Of a DNA stretch of 64,000 bases, positions 41,763-51,657 are shown piece after piece (position 1 is the first letter of the stretch; every line of letters begins with the position of its first letter). Under the pieces are notes generated by a model. That model was given only the letters and a program-made list of their open reading frames with translations. It searched no databases and was not told the DNA's origin. This stretch comes from Paraburkholderia sp. (lineage in GTDB: Bacteria > Pseudomonadota > Gammaproteobacteria > Burkholderiales > Burkholderiaceae). The position numbers were made by a program, and so were the translations under genes. The stretch spans positions 1 to 64,000 of the forward strand of contig SCRN01000022.1 in the NCBI GenBank assembly GCA_004322045.1. Direction: 5' to 3'.

Positions 41763-41803
41763 CGCATTTCCTCGATCGGCTTTCTTCTCGCGCGGCGCCA
41801 TCT

Positions 41804-42574
41804 TCACAGCGCCCGCACGCGTTCAATCATTTCCGCGCCGAACTGCACATATGCTTGCGCGCCGCGCGATGCGCGGTCGAAAACGACGCCCGGCAGACCG
41901 TAGCTCGGCGCCTCCGCCAAGCGCACGTTGCGCGGGATGACGGCATCGAACACCTTGTCGCCGAAGTGCTCCTTGAGCTGATCCGACACTTGCTGCTGCA
42001 ACGTAATGCGCGGATCGAACATGACGCGCAGCAGGCCGATCACCTTCAATTCTCGATTGAGGTTGGCGTGAACCTGCTTGATCGTGTTGACGAGATCGGA
42101 CAGCCCTTCGAGTGCGAAGTACTCGCACTGCATCGGAATCACCACCCCGTGGGCCGCGCACAGGCCGTTCAAGGTCAGCAGCGACAGCGCCGGCGGACAG
42201 TCGATCAATACGAAATCGTACTCATCGGCCACCGCCGCCAATGCGTCTTTCAATTGCCTTTCGCGATTCTCGACGCTGACGAGTTCGATTTCCGCCCCGG
42301 CAAGCTCGCGATTAGCGGGAAGCACGTCATAGGAGACGGCTTCGGACTTCACGCGCGCTTCGGCAACGGAGACGCCGTCCACCAGCACCTCATAAACCGT
42401 GTTCTCGCACTCGGCCTTGTTGATGCCGCTGCCCATCGTGGCATTTCCCTGGGGATCGAGATCGATCAGCAGCACACGCTGCCCCTGCGAAGCGAGGCTC
42501 GCGGCGAGATTGACCGTCGTCGTCGTCTTGCCGACACCGCCTTTTTGATTCGCAACGCAGAAGATTTTTGCCAT
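41804..42574 (-). CDS. parA: Chromosome partitioning ATPase ParA (Soj)
   Basis: ParA is the deviant Walker ATPase that moves ParB-parS complexes. The 256-residue protein begins MAKIFCVANQKGGVGKTTTT, with the deviant Walker A signature lysine, and has LLIDLDPQGNATMGSG and the FVLIDCPPAL motif. It lacks the N-terminal helix-turn-helix of plasmid type Ia ParA, as is normal for chromosomal Soj. It lies directly upstream of parB. Confidence 0.98.
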   Translation of the reverse strand: MAKIFCVANQKGGVGKTTTTVNLAASLASQGQRVLLIDLDPQGNATMGSGINKAECENTVYEVLVDGVSVAEARVKSEAVSYDVLPANRELAGAEIELVSVENRERQLKDALAAVADEYDFVLIDCPPALSLLTLNGLCAAHGVVIPMQCEYFALEGLSDLVNTIKQVHANLNRELKVIGLLRVMFDPRITLQQQVSDQLKEHFGDKVFDAVIPRNVRLAEAPSYGLPGVVFDRASRGAQAYVQFGAEMIERVRAL

Positions 42575-42653
42575 CGTTCGAAGGATCCTCGTTACCGCTT
42601 GAATACTGTGATTGCTGTAATTGCTGTGACCGCCGCGTTTGCAGTGAAGACGC

Positions 42654-43355
42654 TCATGCCTGCGTGCCGCTCTCGAATACGACCTCGACTAAATGCCGCT
42701 CGGCTTCGAGAAAAGGCACCTGAAGCCGGGTCACCCCGGCAACACGCGCCCCGGCCGGCAATCGCTCGATTTCGGCGTCGGGCCGTACGCCCTTCATCGC
42801 CCAAATCGATCCGCGCTCGCTCAGCAAATGCCGCGCAAGTGTAACGAAATCGGAGAGCTCTGCGAATGCGCGCGAAACGATTGCATCAAATTTTTCTGGG
42901 ACGTCGACGCCCAGGCGCAGATTTTCGACCCGCCCGGTCACCACCGACAAGTTGCCGAGCTTGAGCTCGGCCTTCGCCTGGGCTTGGAAAGCGGTCTTCT
43001 TTTGGACGATGTCGTTCAGCGTGACGTTGCGCTCGGGCAGCACGATGGCCAAAACGATTCCCGGCAGCCCGCCTCCCGAACCCACGTCGAGGATCGAACG
43101 ACCCTTGCGCGCCGCGAGATGCGGCACGATCGAGAGCGAATCGAGTATGTGTTGAATCACCATCTGCCGAGGATCGCGAATCGCCGTCAGGTTGTAGACG
43201 GCGTTCCACTTCGACAGCAGGGCGACGTAGTCGGCGAGGCGCTGAAACTGCTCGTCGGACAGCGCAATGTCCAGCGCCTGAGCACCGGTGTGCAGCAACT
43301 CTAGCCAGACAGTGCGATCGTTCGATGCGGCGCCTTTGGCGCGCGGCGCCGTCAT
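42654..43355 (-). CDS. rsmG: 16S rRNA (guanine(527)-N(7))-methyltransferase RsmG
   Basis: RsmG (GidB) methylates G527 of 16S rRNA with S-adenosylmethionine. The 233-residue protein has [25 protein letters not shown] and the SAM-binding loop [17 protein letters not shown]. It overlaps the mnmG stop by four bases, so the two are translationally coupled, as in many bacteria. parA follows after 79 bp. Confidence 0.97.
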   Translation of the reverse strand: MTAPRAKGAASNDRTVWLELLHTGAQALDIALSDEQFQRLADYVALLSKWNAVYNLTAIRDPRQMVIQHILDSLSIVPHLAARKGRSILDVGSGGGLPGIVLAIVLPERNVTLNDIVQKKTAFQAQAKAELKLGNLSVVTGRVENLRLGVDVPEKFDAIVSRAFAELSDFVTLARHLLSERGSIWAMKGVRPDAEIERLPAGARVAGVTRLQVPFLEAERHLVEVVFESGTQA

Positions 43356-45331
43356 CGGCCAGCCGGAGCCACGTTGGCTCCGCTTTCACCGACGCTACCG
43401 GCTTCGGCGGTCGGTGCCGCCGAGCGTCGCCCAAGCCCCTTCTTCAGATGAACCATCAAAAGCGAAATCGTCGCCGGCGTGATCCCCGAGATACGCGATG
43501 CCTGCCCAATCGTTTCCGGGCGGAATTGAGCGAGTTTTTGGCGCGCCTCGAACGACAAGCCTCGCACCGACGCATAGTCGATCCCATCGGGCAACCGCGT
43601 GCTTTCGTTCGCTTCGTTGCGCTCGATTTCGTCGGCTTGACGCTCGATGTACCCCTGATATTTCACGCCGATCTCGATCTGCTCCTTGATCTGTGCAAGC
43701 AAAACCGGATCTTCGGCCAGCGGCGCACCGGGCCCGCAAGCGCCATCACGCAAACCGCACACGCCGTCGTAGCTCACACCGGGCCGGCGCAGCAAGTCGG
43801 CAAGGTTGTACTCATGGTCGATCGGTTTGCCGAGCAGCACCGTCGCTTCGTCTGCAGAAAGCGTCTTGGGACTCACCCATGTCGCGCGCAGACGCTCTGT
43901 TTCACGTGAAACAGCATCGCGCTTGCGCGAGAAGGCATCCCAGCGCTCATCGTCGACGACGCCAAGCTCCCGCCCAATCTCCGTCAGGCGCATATCGGCG
44001 TTATCTTCACGCAAGCTCAGTCGGTATTCGGTGCGGCTGGTGAACATCCGGTATGGCTCCGAGACACCCCGCGTCACCAAGTCGTCAACGAGGACGCCCA
44101 GATACGCCTGATCCCGCCTCGGACACCAAGCATCCTTTTCTTGAACGTACCGGCCGGCATTGATGCCCGCCAGCAGGCCCTGCGCCGCAGCTTCCTCGTA
44201 ACCCGTCGTGCCGTTGATCTGCCCTGCGAAGAACAACCCGCGGATCACCTTCGTCTCTAGCGACGCCTTCAAGCCGCGAGGATCGAAGTAGTCGTACTCG
44301 ATGGCATAGCCGGGACGCAAAATGTGCGCGCTCTCGAGCCCTTGCATCGAATGCACTAGATCGAGCTGCACGTCGAACGGAAGGCTCGTCGAGATTCCAT
44401 TCGGGTAGAACTCATTCGTCGTCAGCCCCTCGGGTTCGAGGAAGATTTGATGCGAGTCTTTCGACGCGAAGCGATGGATCTTGTCTTCGATCGACGGGCA
44501 GTACCGCGGCCCTACCCCTTCGATCACGCCCGTGTACATCGGCGAACGATCGAGGCCGCCGCGGATGATGTCGTGCGTGCGCTCATTGGTATGCGTCACC
44601 CAACACGGCACCTGCCGCGGATGCTGCGCAGCCCGCCCGAGGAACGAGAAAACGGGGACTGGATCGAGGTCACCCGGCTGCTCTTCCAGCCTCGAAAAAT
44701 CGATCGTGCGCCCGTCGATGCGAGGCGGCGTGCCTGTCTTGAGCCGCCCCTGCGGCAGCTTCAGCTCTTTCAGCCGCGCCGACAGCGAGACGGCGGCCGG
44801 ATCGCCAGCCCGCCCACCCGTATAGTTGTTGAGCCCGACGTGGATCTTCCCGTCGAGGAATGTCCCCGCCGTTAGGACGACGGCACGCGCTCGGAACCGA
44901 ACGCCAACCTGAGTCACCGCACCCACCACGCGATCGCCTTCGACGATCAAATCCTCGACGGCTTGCTGAAACAGGCTGAGATTCGGTTGATTCTCGAGCC
45001 GGCGGCGAATCGCCGCCTTGTACAAGATGCGGTCGGCTTGTGCGCGCGTCGCACGGACCGCCGGTCCTTTCGACGAATTCAGGATCCGAAACTGGATGCC
45101 ACCTTCGTCGGTGGCGGCAGCCATCGCGCCGCCCAGTGCATCGACTTCCTTCACCAGATGGCCTTTACCGATACCGCCGATCGACGGATTGCAGCTCATC
45201 TGGCCGAGCGTTTCGATATTGTGGGTCAGCAGCAAAGTCTTTGCGCCCATACGGGCGGAGGCCAAAGCGGCTTCGGTGCCGGCATGACCACCGCCGACAA
45301 CGATAACGTCAAATTCAATGGGATAAAGCAT
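43352..45331 (-). CDS. mnmG: tRNA uridine-5-carboxymethylaminomethyl(34) synthesis protein MnmG
   Basis: MnmG (GidA) is the FAD- and NADH-dependent partner of MnmE in tRNA wobble uridine modification. The 659-residue protein has the FAD-binding motif [19 protein letters not shown], the conserved [20 protein letters not shown] with its catalytic Cys region, the second signature [14 protein letters not shown] and the C-terminal helical domain that binds MnmE. A perfect parS site lies inside the coding sequence at 43898. Its partner mnmE is 26 kb away on the other strand. Confidence 0.98.
   Translation of the reverse strand: MLYPIEFDVIVVGGGHAGTEAALASARMGAKTLLLTHNIETLGQMSCNPSIGGIGKGHLVKEVDALGGAMAAATDEGGIQFRILNSSKGPAVRATRAQADRILYKAAIRRRLENQPNLSLFQQAVEDLIVEGDRVVGAVTQVGVRFRARAVVLTAGTFLDGKIHVGLNNYTGGRAGDPAAVSLSARLKELKLPQGRLKTGTPPRIDGRTIDFSRLEEQPGDLDPVPVFSFLGRAAQHPRQVPCWVTHTNERTHDIIRGGLDRSPMYTGVIEGVGPRYCPSIEDKIHRFASKDSHQIFLEPEGLTTNEFYPNGISTSLPFDVQLDLVHSMQGLESAHILRPGYAIEYDYFDPRGLKASLETKVIRGLFFAGQINGTTGYEEAAAQGLLAGINAGRYVQEKDAWCPRRDQAYLGVLVDDLVTRGVSEPYRMFTSRTEYRLSLREDNADMRLTEIGRELGVVDDERWDAFSRKRDAVSRETERLRATWVSPKTLSADEATVLLGKPIDHEYNLADLLRRPGVSYDGVCGLRDGACGPGAPLAEDPVLLAQIKEQIEIGVKYQGYIERQADEIERNEANESTRLPDGIDYASVRGLSFEARQKLAQFRPETIGQASRISGITPATISLLMVHLKKGLGRRSAAPTAEAGSVGESGANVAPAGR
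43898..43913. promoter_or_regulatory. parS site (perfect)
   Basis: TGTTTCACGTGAAACA is a perfect 16-bp palindrome identical to the universal parS consensus recognised by ParB. It lies within mnmG, about 2.1 kb from parB. Confidence 0.95.
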
Positions 45332-45436
45332 CGGAGATCCCGCGGGACGAGAAGTGCGCGGGCCTTTCGGGAAAGTGTATGCGCGAAATTATAGCGGGGA
45401 TCGGGACCGCGGCGCTTTAGCTAAATGGCTACGTAG

Positions 45437-45452
45437 TGTTTCACGTGGAACA
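45437..45452. promoter_or_regulatory. parS site (one-base variant)
   Basis: TGTTTCACGTGGAACA differs from the perfect palindrome at one position and, read on the other strand, fits the TGTTNCACGTGAAACA consensus. It lies about 105 bp upstream of mnmG, between it and a divergent gene. Confidence 0.88.
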
Positions 45453-45604
45453 TAGCCCCCCGTCCGATCCGCGGAATTTGTTCTTCCGATAGCGCAAAAC
45501 CCCTGATTCCCGTAGCAGCCGGGGCAATGCGGATGTGAAACAATCCAGACGACCGCCGCGTAGTGCGTCGTGCGGGATAGTTTTATCGGATGAGGGAGAC
45601 GGCA

Positions 45605-45961
45605 ATGACGGTTCAGCATTACACGGGCGGGTGCCACTGCGGCGACGTACAGTTCGACGTGGACATCGATCTGGATCAGACAATCGTCTGCAACTGCTCC
45701 ATTTGCACCAAGCGCGGGTTCATCTGGGCCTTCGCGTCGGGCGAGCAGTTTGGCTGGCGCAGCGGCGAGAACAGTACCGGCGAGTACCTGTTCAACAAAC
45801 ACGCGATCAGCCATCGATTCTGTCAGCGATGCGGGGTCGAAGCTTTCGCCTTCGGGGTTGCGCCAAGCGGCGCGCGCACGGCTGCGATCAATGTCCGGTG
45901 CCTCGATGGCGTCGATCTCGCCGCGTTGCGGCCCACCTCGGTCGACGGAGCGAGCCTCTGA
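45605..45961 (+). CDS. GFA-family (glutathione-dependent formaldehyde-activating-like) protein
   Basis: The 118-residue protein has the zinc-binding pattern of the GFA/CENP-V family: GGCHCGDVQF near the N-terminus, CNCSICTKRG in the middle and FCQRCGVEAF. The family was named after an enzyme thought to join formaldehyde to glutathione, but most members have unknown activity. I chose the ATG at 45605 with GGGAGACGG upstream; an ATG at 45590 is in frame. It is divergent from mnmG, with the second parS site between them. Confidence 0.88.
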   Translation: MTVQHYTGGCHCGDVQFDVDIDLDQTIVCNCSICTKRGFIWAFASGEQFGWRSGENSTGEYLFNKHAISHRFCQRCGVEAFAFGVAPSGARTAAINVRCLDGVDLAALRPTSVDGASL

Positions 45962-46016
45962 GCCGCGAGCCCTGAGCCGGTGAACCGCATCGCAGCGGCG
46001 CGGCCCCCGATAGACG

Positions 46017-46775
46017 TCAGCCTGTCTTCTTCGCGAGTCCCAAATACGTCTCGATGACGCGAGGATTTTGCGCGAGCGATACGGCCGCCCCTTGGAGCGC
46101 CAGTTCGCCGGTTTCCAGCACGTATCCGTAGTCCGACACCTGCAGCGCCGCGCGTGCGTTCTGCTCGATCAGCAACGTGGCGACGCCCGTGCTGCGCAGC
46201 GCGCTAATGATATGGAAGATCTCTTTCACGATCAGCGGCGCGAGCCCCAAGCTGGGCTCGTCGAGCATGAGCAGATCGGGCTTGCCCATCAGCGCGCGAC
46301 CGAGCGCGAGCATCTGTCGCTCCCCGCCCGACAGCGTGCCCGCAGCCTGCTTGCGCCGCTCCTTCAAGCGCGGAAATCGCTCGAACACCGGGTCGAGTTG
46401 GTCGAGATAATCGCGTTCCCCCGCCTGCTTGCGCCGGTATGCACCGAGAACGAGATTGTCTTCGACCGACATCGTCGAAAACAGCTCCCGCTTTTCGGGA
46501 ACGAGACACATGCCGCGTGCGACGCGCTTTTCCACGGGCAGCGCGCCGACTTCCTCGGCGCAATAGCGCACCTGCCCCTTCGCATGGCCGATCGCCGGCA
46601 ATGCGCCCATGATGGCGCCGAGCAGCGTCGACTTTCCGGCGCCGTTGGGCCCGATCACGCTGACGATCTGGCCAGGCCTAACCTCGATCGACACGTCATG
46701 CAGCGCCTCCACCTTGCCGTATCGCACGCAGAGCCCCGACACGGACAAAATCGGCGCAGCCGTCGTTTCAGTCAT
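46017..46775 (-). CDS. livF: Branched-chain amino acid ABC transporter ATPase LivF (cluster 1)
   Basis: One of the two ATPases of a HAAT-family importer. The 252-residue protein has Walker A GPNGAGKST, signature LSGGERQMLALGRAL and Walker B LLMLDEPSLGLAP, and ends with a LivF-type YLGLAKK. The ATG at 46775 is one base after the stop of the LivM-LivG fusion gene, so translation is coupled. Together with the fusion, LivH and LivK upstream it makes a complete transporter. The substrate is probably a branched-chain amino acid or related compound. Confidence 0.92.
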   Translation of the reverse strand: MTETTAAPILSVSGLCVRYGKVEALHDVSIEVRPGQIVSVIGPNGAGKSTLLGAIMGALPAIGHAKGQVRYCAEEVGALPVEKRVARGMCLVPEKRELFSTMSVEDNLVLGAYRRKQAGERDYLDQLDPVFERFPRLKERRKQAAGTLSGGERQMLALGRALMGKPDLLMLDEPSLGLAPLIVKEIFHIISALRSTGVATLLIEQNARAALQVSDYGYVLETGELALQGAAVSLAQNPRVIETYLGLAKKTG

Positions 46776-46776
46776 T

Positions 46777-48564
46777 TCAATCCACTCCGCCGAGATAGGC
46801 TTCGACCACCGCCGGGTCGTTTTGCACGTCTTCGGGCAAGCCATGTGCGATGCGCGTGCCGAACTCCATGACGACGAGCCGATCCGCGAGATTCATCACG
46901 AAGTCCATGTCGTGTTCGACCAGCAGTACGCTCATGCCTTCCGCCTTGAGCTTGCGCAGCAACTCGGCCAGTTGCTGTTTCTCTCGATAACGCAGCCCCG
47001 CCGCCGGCTCGTCGAGCAACAAGAGCGTCGGATCACAGCACAAGGCTCGCGCGATCTCCAAAATCCGCTGTTGCCCAAGTGCGAGGCTGCCGGCTTCGTC
47101 GTACATGTGCTCTTCGAGCCCCACCCGCCGGATCTGCTCGGCCGCGTCGAACATCAACCTCGCCTCCTCGGCCGCGTTGAGCCGGGCAAGGCTGCGCCAA
47201 ACGCCGCTCGACCCGCGCAGGTGTGCGCCGATTGCGACGTTCTCGAGCACCGTCATCGACGGCAACAGCTTGACGTGCTGGAACGTGCGGCCAATGCCGC
47301 GTTTGACGATTTCACGTGAATTGAGCGCATCGATACGCTCGCCGCGGAAATGGATTTCGCCGCGCGTCGCTTGCAGCACGCCTGTCACGAGATTGAACGT
47401 CGTCGATTTGCCCGCGCCGTTTGGGCCGATCAGGCCGACGATTTGGCCCGCGGTTACTTCGAAGCTGACGTCGTTGACAGCCACGAGCCCGCCGAACTCC
47501 TTGCGCGCCCGATCAACGACGAGCAACGGCTCTCCGGCGGGAACCCGCTCCCGCCTCGGTAGCGGATCGGCCTGCGCGGGCGCTCGTACAGGTGGGCCGC
47601 GCGGAAACCAGCGCGCCACGAACGGCCACACGCCGTACCGTGCGTACTGCAGCAGCGCGACCATCAACACGCCGAAGACAATGATTTCGAAGTTGCCGCT
47701 CTGGCCCAGCAGCACGGGCAACCAAGACTGCAGGTAGTCTTGCACGATGGTGAGAATAGCCGCGCCCAGAATCGCACCCCAGACATGCGCAACGCCACCC
47801 ACAACCGCCATGAACAGATACTCGATGCCATGGTTCAACCCGAACGGCGTGGGATTCACGGCGCGTTGCAGATGCGCAAAGAGAAAGCCGGAGATCGCCG
47901 CGAGAATGGCCGCGTACACGAAAATGACGACCCGCATCCATGCGGTGTTGACGCCCATCGCCTCGGCCATCGCGCTCGCCCCGCGCAATGCGCGAATCGC
48001 TCGTCCCGGCCGGCTATTAAGCAAGTTCTGAATTGAAATCACCGCAATCAACACCACGGCCCAAATCAGGTAATAGATACTGCGCCCCGAGGCGAACGAG
48101 AGGCCGAGTGCGCTCAGCGCCGGAATGCCGTTGATGCCGTCGTACTTGCCCAATGCATCGAGGTTGCCGAACAGGTAATAGAGCGACAGCCCCCACGCGA
48201 TGGTGCCCAGCGGCAGGAAGTGCCCCGACAAGCGCATGGTGACGGCGCCGATGACAAGCGCAACGAGCGCCGTTAGCGCAATGCCGACGAACAAGGCGAT
48301 CCAAGGCGAGACGCCGAACTGCGTCGTCAAATAGGCTGTCGCGTAGGCGCCGACGCCGACGAACGCCGCCTGGCCGAAGCTGGTCATGCCGCCTACGCCC
48401 GTCAGCAATACAAGCCCGAGCGCGACGATCGAATACAGCCCGATGTAGTTGAGCAGCGTGATCCAGTACTCCGGCACGTGCAGCGGATGCGGCAACACGG
48501 GCAGCGCGAACAGGACGACGAGAAAGCACCAAAACGGCTTGGTGCGGGAGAGTCGATGCTTCAT
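46777..48564 (-). CDS. Fused permease-ATPase LivM-LivG (cluster 1)
   Basis: This 595-residue protein joins two transporter subunits that are usually separate. Residues 1-about 322 are a LivM-type permease with about nine membrane segments and the GVGGMTSFGQAAFVGVGAYA and RGASAMAEAMGVNTAWMRV motifs. A short Pro/Arg-rich linker (about 323-345) leads to a LivG ATPase with Walker A GPNGAGKST at 380-388, signature LALGQQRILEIARAL, Walker B LLLLDEPAAGL and the switch His in VEHDMDFV. No stop or frameshift is present. Such fusions occur in some proteobacterial transporters. It lies between livF and livH. Confidence 0.9.
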   Translation of the reverse strand: MKHRLSRTKPFWCFLVVLFALPVLPHPLHVPEYWITLLNYIGLYSIVALGLVLLTGVGGMTSFGQAAFVGVGAYATAYLTTQFGVSPWIALFVGIALTALVALVIGAVTMRLSGHFLPLGTIAWGLSLYYLFGNLDALGKYDGINGIPALSALGLSFASGRSIYYLIWAVVLIAVISIQNLLNSRPGRAIRALRGASAMAEAMGVNTAWMRVVIFVYAAILAAISGFLFAHLQRAVNPTPFGLNHGIEYLFMAVVGGVAHVWGAILGAAILTIVQDYLQSWLPVLLGQSGNFEIIVFGVLMVALLQYARYGVWPFVARWFPRGPPVRAPAQADPLPRRERVPAGEPLLVVDRARKEFGGLVAVNDVSFEVTAGQIVGLIGPNGAGKSTTFNLVTGVLQATRGEIHFRGERIDALNSREIVKRGIGRTFQHVKLLPSMTVLENVAIGAHLRGSSGVWRSLARLNAAEEARLMFDAAEQIRRVGLEEHMYDEAGSLALGQQRILEIARALCCDPTLLLLDEPAAGLRYREKQQLAELLRKLKAEGMSVLLVEHDMDFVMNLADRLVVMEFGTRIAHGLPEDVQNDPAVVEAYLGGVD

Positions 48565-48652
48565 CGTGAAAACTGACTCCGGTTCTAAACCCGCGCTTCC
48601 GGGCGGTATGCCGAGACCCCGGCTCGACGGCCGGTGCTGGAGGGGCGCCTGC

Positions 48653-49708
48653 TCATTGCTCGTCCTCCTCGACGTGCCCCGCGGCCAAACTGCGCCAAAG
48701 CAGCACAGGAATGATGAGCGTGAAGACGATCACTTCTTTGTAAGCGCTCGCCCAGAACGACGAATACGACTCAAGCAGCCCCACCAGCAGCGAGCCCGCG
48801 GCGGCGAGCGGATAGCTGACGAGCCCGCCGATGATCGCGCCGACGAAGCCCTTCAAGCCGATCAGAAAGCCGGAGTCGTAATAGATGGTCGTTAGCGGCG
48901 CGACGAGGATGCCGGACAGCGCCCCGAGCCCCGCGGCCAACGTGAACGCGAGCCGCCCCGCCTGCGCCGTGCCGATGCCCACCAGCCGCGCGCCCAGCCG
49001 GTTCACCGACGTGGCCCGCAAGGCCTTGCCGGAAATCGAGCGGTCGAAGTAGAAATAGAGCGCCGCGATCAACACGAGTGCGGTCGCTATCACGCAGATG
49101 CTTTGGCCCGAAATCGACACGCCGCCGACGCTGAACGATGCGTCCGAAAACGGCGTCGTGCGTGAGCCTTCCGCGCCGAACATCAAGAGCCCAAGACCGA
49201 CCATGGCGAAATGCACCGCAACGGCGACGATCAAGAGCAATAGCGTCGTGGCTTCAGCAATCGGCTCGAAGGCCAAACGGTAGACGAATGGCCCGATCGG
49301 CACGACGATCGCGAGCGTCAAGGCAAGCTGCGCTACCATCGGCAAGCTCTGGCCGTAAAAGTGCTGGGCGATCGCATAGACGGCGATCGGACCGAACAGA
49401 TATCGGCTCGCCAGCCCCGCCATCAACCGCGGCGCGTGCCGGCGGCGCTCCGGATGCCGCACGAGCCCCACCGCCTCGACGAAGAAGCACGCGGCGCCCA
49501 GCACCGGCAGCAAGATGGCGGTGGGCGGAAACTTCTGCGCTTGCAACATCGCAAGCGTCAACGCACCGTATGAAACGAACTCCCCTTGCGGGATGAAGAT
49601 GACGCGCGTGACGGAGAACACCAACACGAGCGCCAGCGCGAGCAGCGCATAGATCGCCCCGGTGGTGATCCCGTCTTGCGCGAGAATCGCCGCAATCGAT
49701 AAATCCAT
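48653..49708 (-). CDS. livH: Branched-chain amino acid ABC transporter permease LivH (cluster 1)
   Basis: The 351-residue permease has about eight membrane segments. Its start MDLSIAAILAQDGITTGAIY and FIPQGEFVSYGALTLAML are typical of LivH, and the EAA-like coupling loop lies near SVNRLGARLVGIG. I chose the ATG at 49708 by homology; 39 more codons are open upstream. It pairs with the LivM part of the next gene to form the membrane channel. Confidence 0.9.
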   Translation of the reverse strand: MDLSIAAILAQDGITTGAIYALLALALVLVFSVTRVIFIPQGEFVSYGALTLAMLQAQKFPPTAILLPVLGAACFFVEAVGLVRHPERRRHAPRLMAGLASRYLFGPIAVYAIAQHFYGQSLPMVAQLALTLAIVVPIGPFVYRLAFEPIAEATTLLLLIVAVAVHFAMVGLGLLMFGAEGSRTTPFSDASFSVGGVSISGQSICVIATALVLIAALYFYFDRSISGKALRATSVNRLGARLVGIGTAQAGRLAFTLAAGLGALSGILVAPLTTIYYDSGFLIGLKGFVGAIIGGLVSYPLAAAGSLLVGLLESYSSFWASAYKEVIVFTLIIPVLLWRSLAAGHVEEDEQ

Positions 49709-49814
49709 TCTGTTTGAGCCCCGTACTGCGATCTGACGAACCGGCTGAAGCGAAATCGAACCGACGGGCCGCGCGAGCGATCCGGCGCGCGGCCCGAGCG
49801 GCGAGGCTGGGCGG

Positions 49815-50972
49815 TTACTCGCCAAGCAGCTTCCACTTGCCGCCGGTGATCTGCACCATCACGCGCCCGCGTTGATCGAGCCCGTTGTGGTTAGCCGCCG
49901 ACGTGTTCATGATGCCGTGCGAAATCGGCAGCTCTTTGATGTTCTCGAGCGCGTCGCGAAGCGCCGAGCGGAACGCATCAGTACCGGGTTGGCCCTTCTT
50001 CAACGCCTCGGGAATCGCCCGCTGCAACATCTGCCCCGCATCCCACGCGTGGCCCCCGAACGTGGCCACCGTGCCGGCGCCATAGGCCTTCTCATAGGCT
50101 TGCTTATAGGCCAGTGCGGATTGCTTGACGGGATTGCTGTCCGGCAACTGATCGGCGACGAGAATCGGGCCGGCCGGCAGGATCTCGCCCTCGCAATCCT
50201 TGCCGCACACGCGCAGGAAGTCGTTGTTGGCTACCCCATGCGTCTGATAAATCTTCCCCTTGTAACCGCGCTCCTTGAGCTCCTTGGCTGGCAGTGCCGC
50301 CGGCGTACCCGAACCCGCGATCAGCACAGCATCGGGGTTGGCGCTGATCAACTTGAGCACCTGGCCGGTGACCGACGCGTCGGTCCGGTTGAATTTCTCG
50401 CTGGCGACGACTTTCAAGTGGTCACCGGTCGCAGTCTTGGCGAACTCCGCATTCCAGCTCTCGCCATAGGCATCGGCGAAGCCGATGAAACCGACCGTTT
50501 TCACGCCGTGCTTCGACATGTAATCGGCAATTGCATTGGCCATGAGGCTATCGTTCTGCGGCGTCTTGAAAGCCCATTTGCGCTTCTCGTCCATCGGCTC
50601 GACGATCTTGGCCGATGCGGCCAGCGAAATCATCGGCGTCTTGCCCGCCGAGACAGGATCGAGCATCGCCAACGAGTTCGGCGTCACCGTGGAGCCGAGG
50701 ATCGCGTCGACGTGATCTTCGTCGATCAGCTTATGCACGTCCTGCACGGCTTTGCCCGTATCGGTGCCGTCGTCCAGCACGATGTATTGGACGCTCTTGC
50801 CGCCGATCTCCTTGGGCAATAGCGCCACGGTGTTCTTTTCGGGGATGCCGAGCGACGCGGCGGGCCCCGTCGTCGACAGCACCACGCCGATTTTTACCTG
50901 TGCGAAGGCCGCCGTCACGGCGCACATCATTGCAACCGCCACACCGCCATGTACCCATTGCTTCATCGTCAT
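49815..50972 (-). CDS. livK: Branched-chain amino acid-type substrate-binding protein LivK (cluster 1)
   Basis: The 385-residue periplasmic protein has a Sec signal peptide (about 1-24, MTMKQWVHGGVAVAMMCAVT then AAFAQ) and the Peripla_BP_6 fold beginning VKIGVVLSTTGPAASLGIP. The region VGFIGFADAYGESW is the usual second-domain strand. I chose the ATG at 50972, which has GGAGATCTC upstream, over an open extension of 76 codons with no signal peptide. It is the first gene of livK-livH-livMG-livF and captures the substrate. A two-Cys pair (CGKDCEGE) may form a disulphide. Confidence 0.92.
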   Translation of the reverse strand: MTMKQWVHGGVAVAMMCAVTAAFAQVKIGVVLSTTGPAASLGIPEKNTVALLPKEIGGKSVQYIVLDDGTDTGKAVQDVHKLIDEDHVDAILGSTVTPNSLAMLDPVSAGKTPMISLAASAKIVEPMDEKRKWAFKTPQNDSLMANAIADYMSKHGVKTVGFIGFADAYGESWNAEFAKTATGDHLKVVASEKFNRTDASVTGQVLKLISANPDAVLIAGSGTPAALPAKELKERGYKGKIYQTHGVANNDFLRVCGKDCEGEILPAGPILVADQLPDSNPVKQSALAYKQAYEKAYGAGTVATFGGHAWDAGQMLQRAIPEALKKGQPGTDAFRSALRDALENIKELPISHGIMNTSAANHNGLDQRGRVMVQITGGKWKLLGE

Positions 50973-51657
50973 TTTGAGATCTCCAGAGGCGTTACGCGAG
51001 AAAGCGCGTTGTCGTTGCCGACGCTGCGGCCGGCTGAAAGTGATTATTTTCGAAAATGGATTCGCGAGGCGTGCAGACGCACATTGACCGGCTGAGAACG
51101 ATCGCGTTCGTTCGGATAAAACGGTGAAATGAAAATGCGGCGAATAATCGAGGAAGCGCAAAACCGCGGTAAAGCTGCGATGGCGGTCCGCATCGAGCAC
51201 GATGCACGTGCCAAATACGGGCCCCGCGCGACGACGCGCCTACTGGACCGGCGCTGCGATGATGCAAACGGACCACTCGGTCTGAATGAATATGAGTCGG
51301 CAAGAATCGAACGCGCAAATAAAAAGCGCTGTTGGATTCCCTCCAACAGCGCTTTCGTCCGGGCACTGAGTGCCTCGATTGTCTCCTCGTTCTCCACCTG
51401 TAAATTCGGTGCATCAGAACTGAGACGAAGATTAAACAACCCCGTCTTCTGCGACAACCTAGCACTTTCCCTAGTGGTGCACAGCAGCACGCAATTCGCG
51501 CATTCCTGCATCGGCGAATATCGCTCGTGAGCCGCGCCTGGGCACGCATCCAAGCAGCATCGGCCCAGGGCGGTCTCGCGGGTGGGCGCCGACCCCTGCG
51601 CACCCTTACGCGAGACCCATGGCGCGGCGCAGCGCAAATGCCCCGCGTAAGCCGCCA
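50973..51657. other. Spacer between the two liv clusters
   Basis: This 685-bp region must carry the livK promoter near 50973-51100 and the end of the upstream operon, marked by a strong minus-strand terminator at 51323-51355. The 300 bp between that terminator and the livM stop contain only an unsupported minus-strand frame. No gene is supported. Confidence 0.5.
51323..51355 (-). terminator. Intrinsic terminator of liv cluster 2
   Basis: AAAGCGCTGTTGGA at 51323-51336 is perfectly complementary to TCCAACAGCGCTTT at 51342-51355, with a five-base loop; on the minus strand it runs into TTTTTATTT. It lies about 300 bp beyond the livM stop. Confidence 0.92.

Noticed and set aside
47309-47322. ATTTCACGTGAATT, a parS-like sequence in the LivM-LivG gene
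   Set aside because: Only the inner CACGTG and neighbouring bases match; about five of sixteen consensus positions differ, so ParB binding is unlikely.
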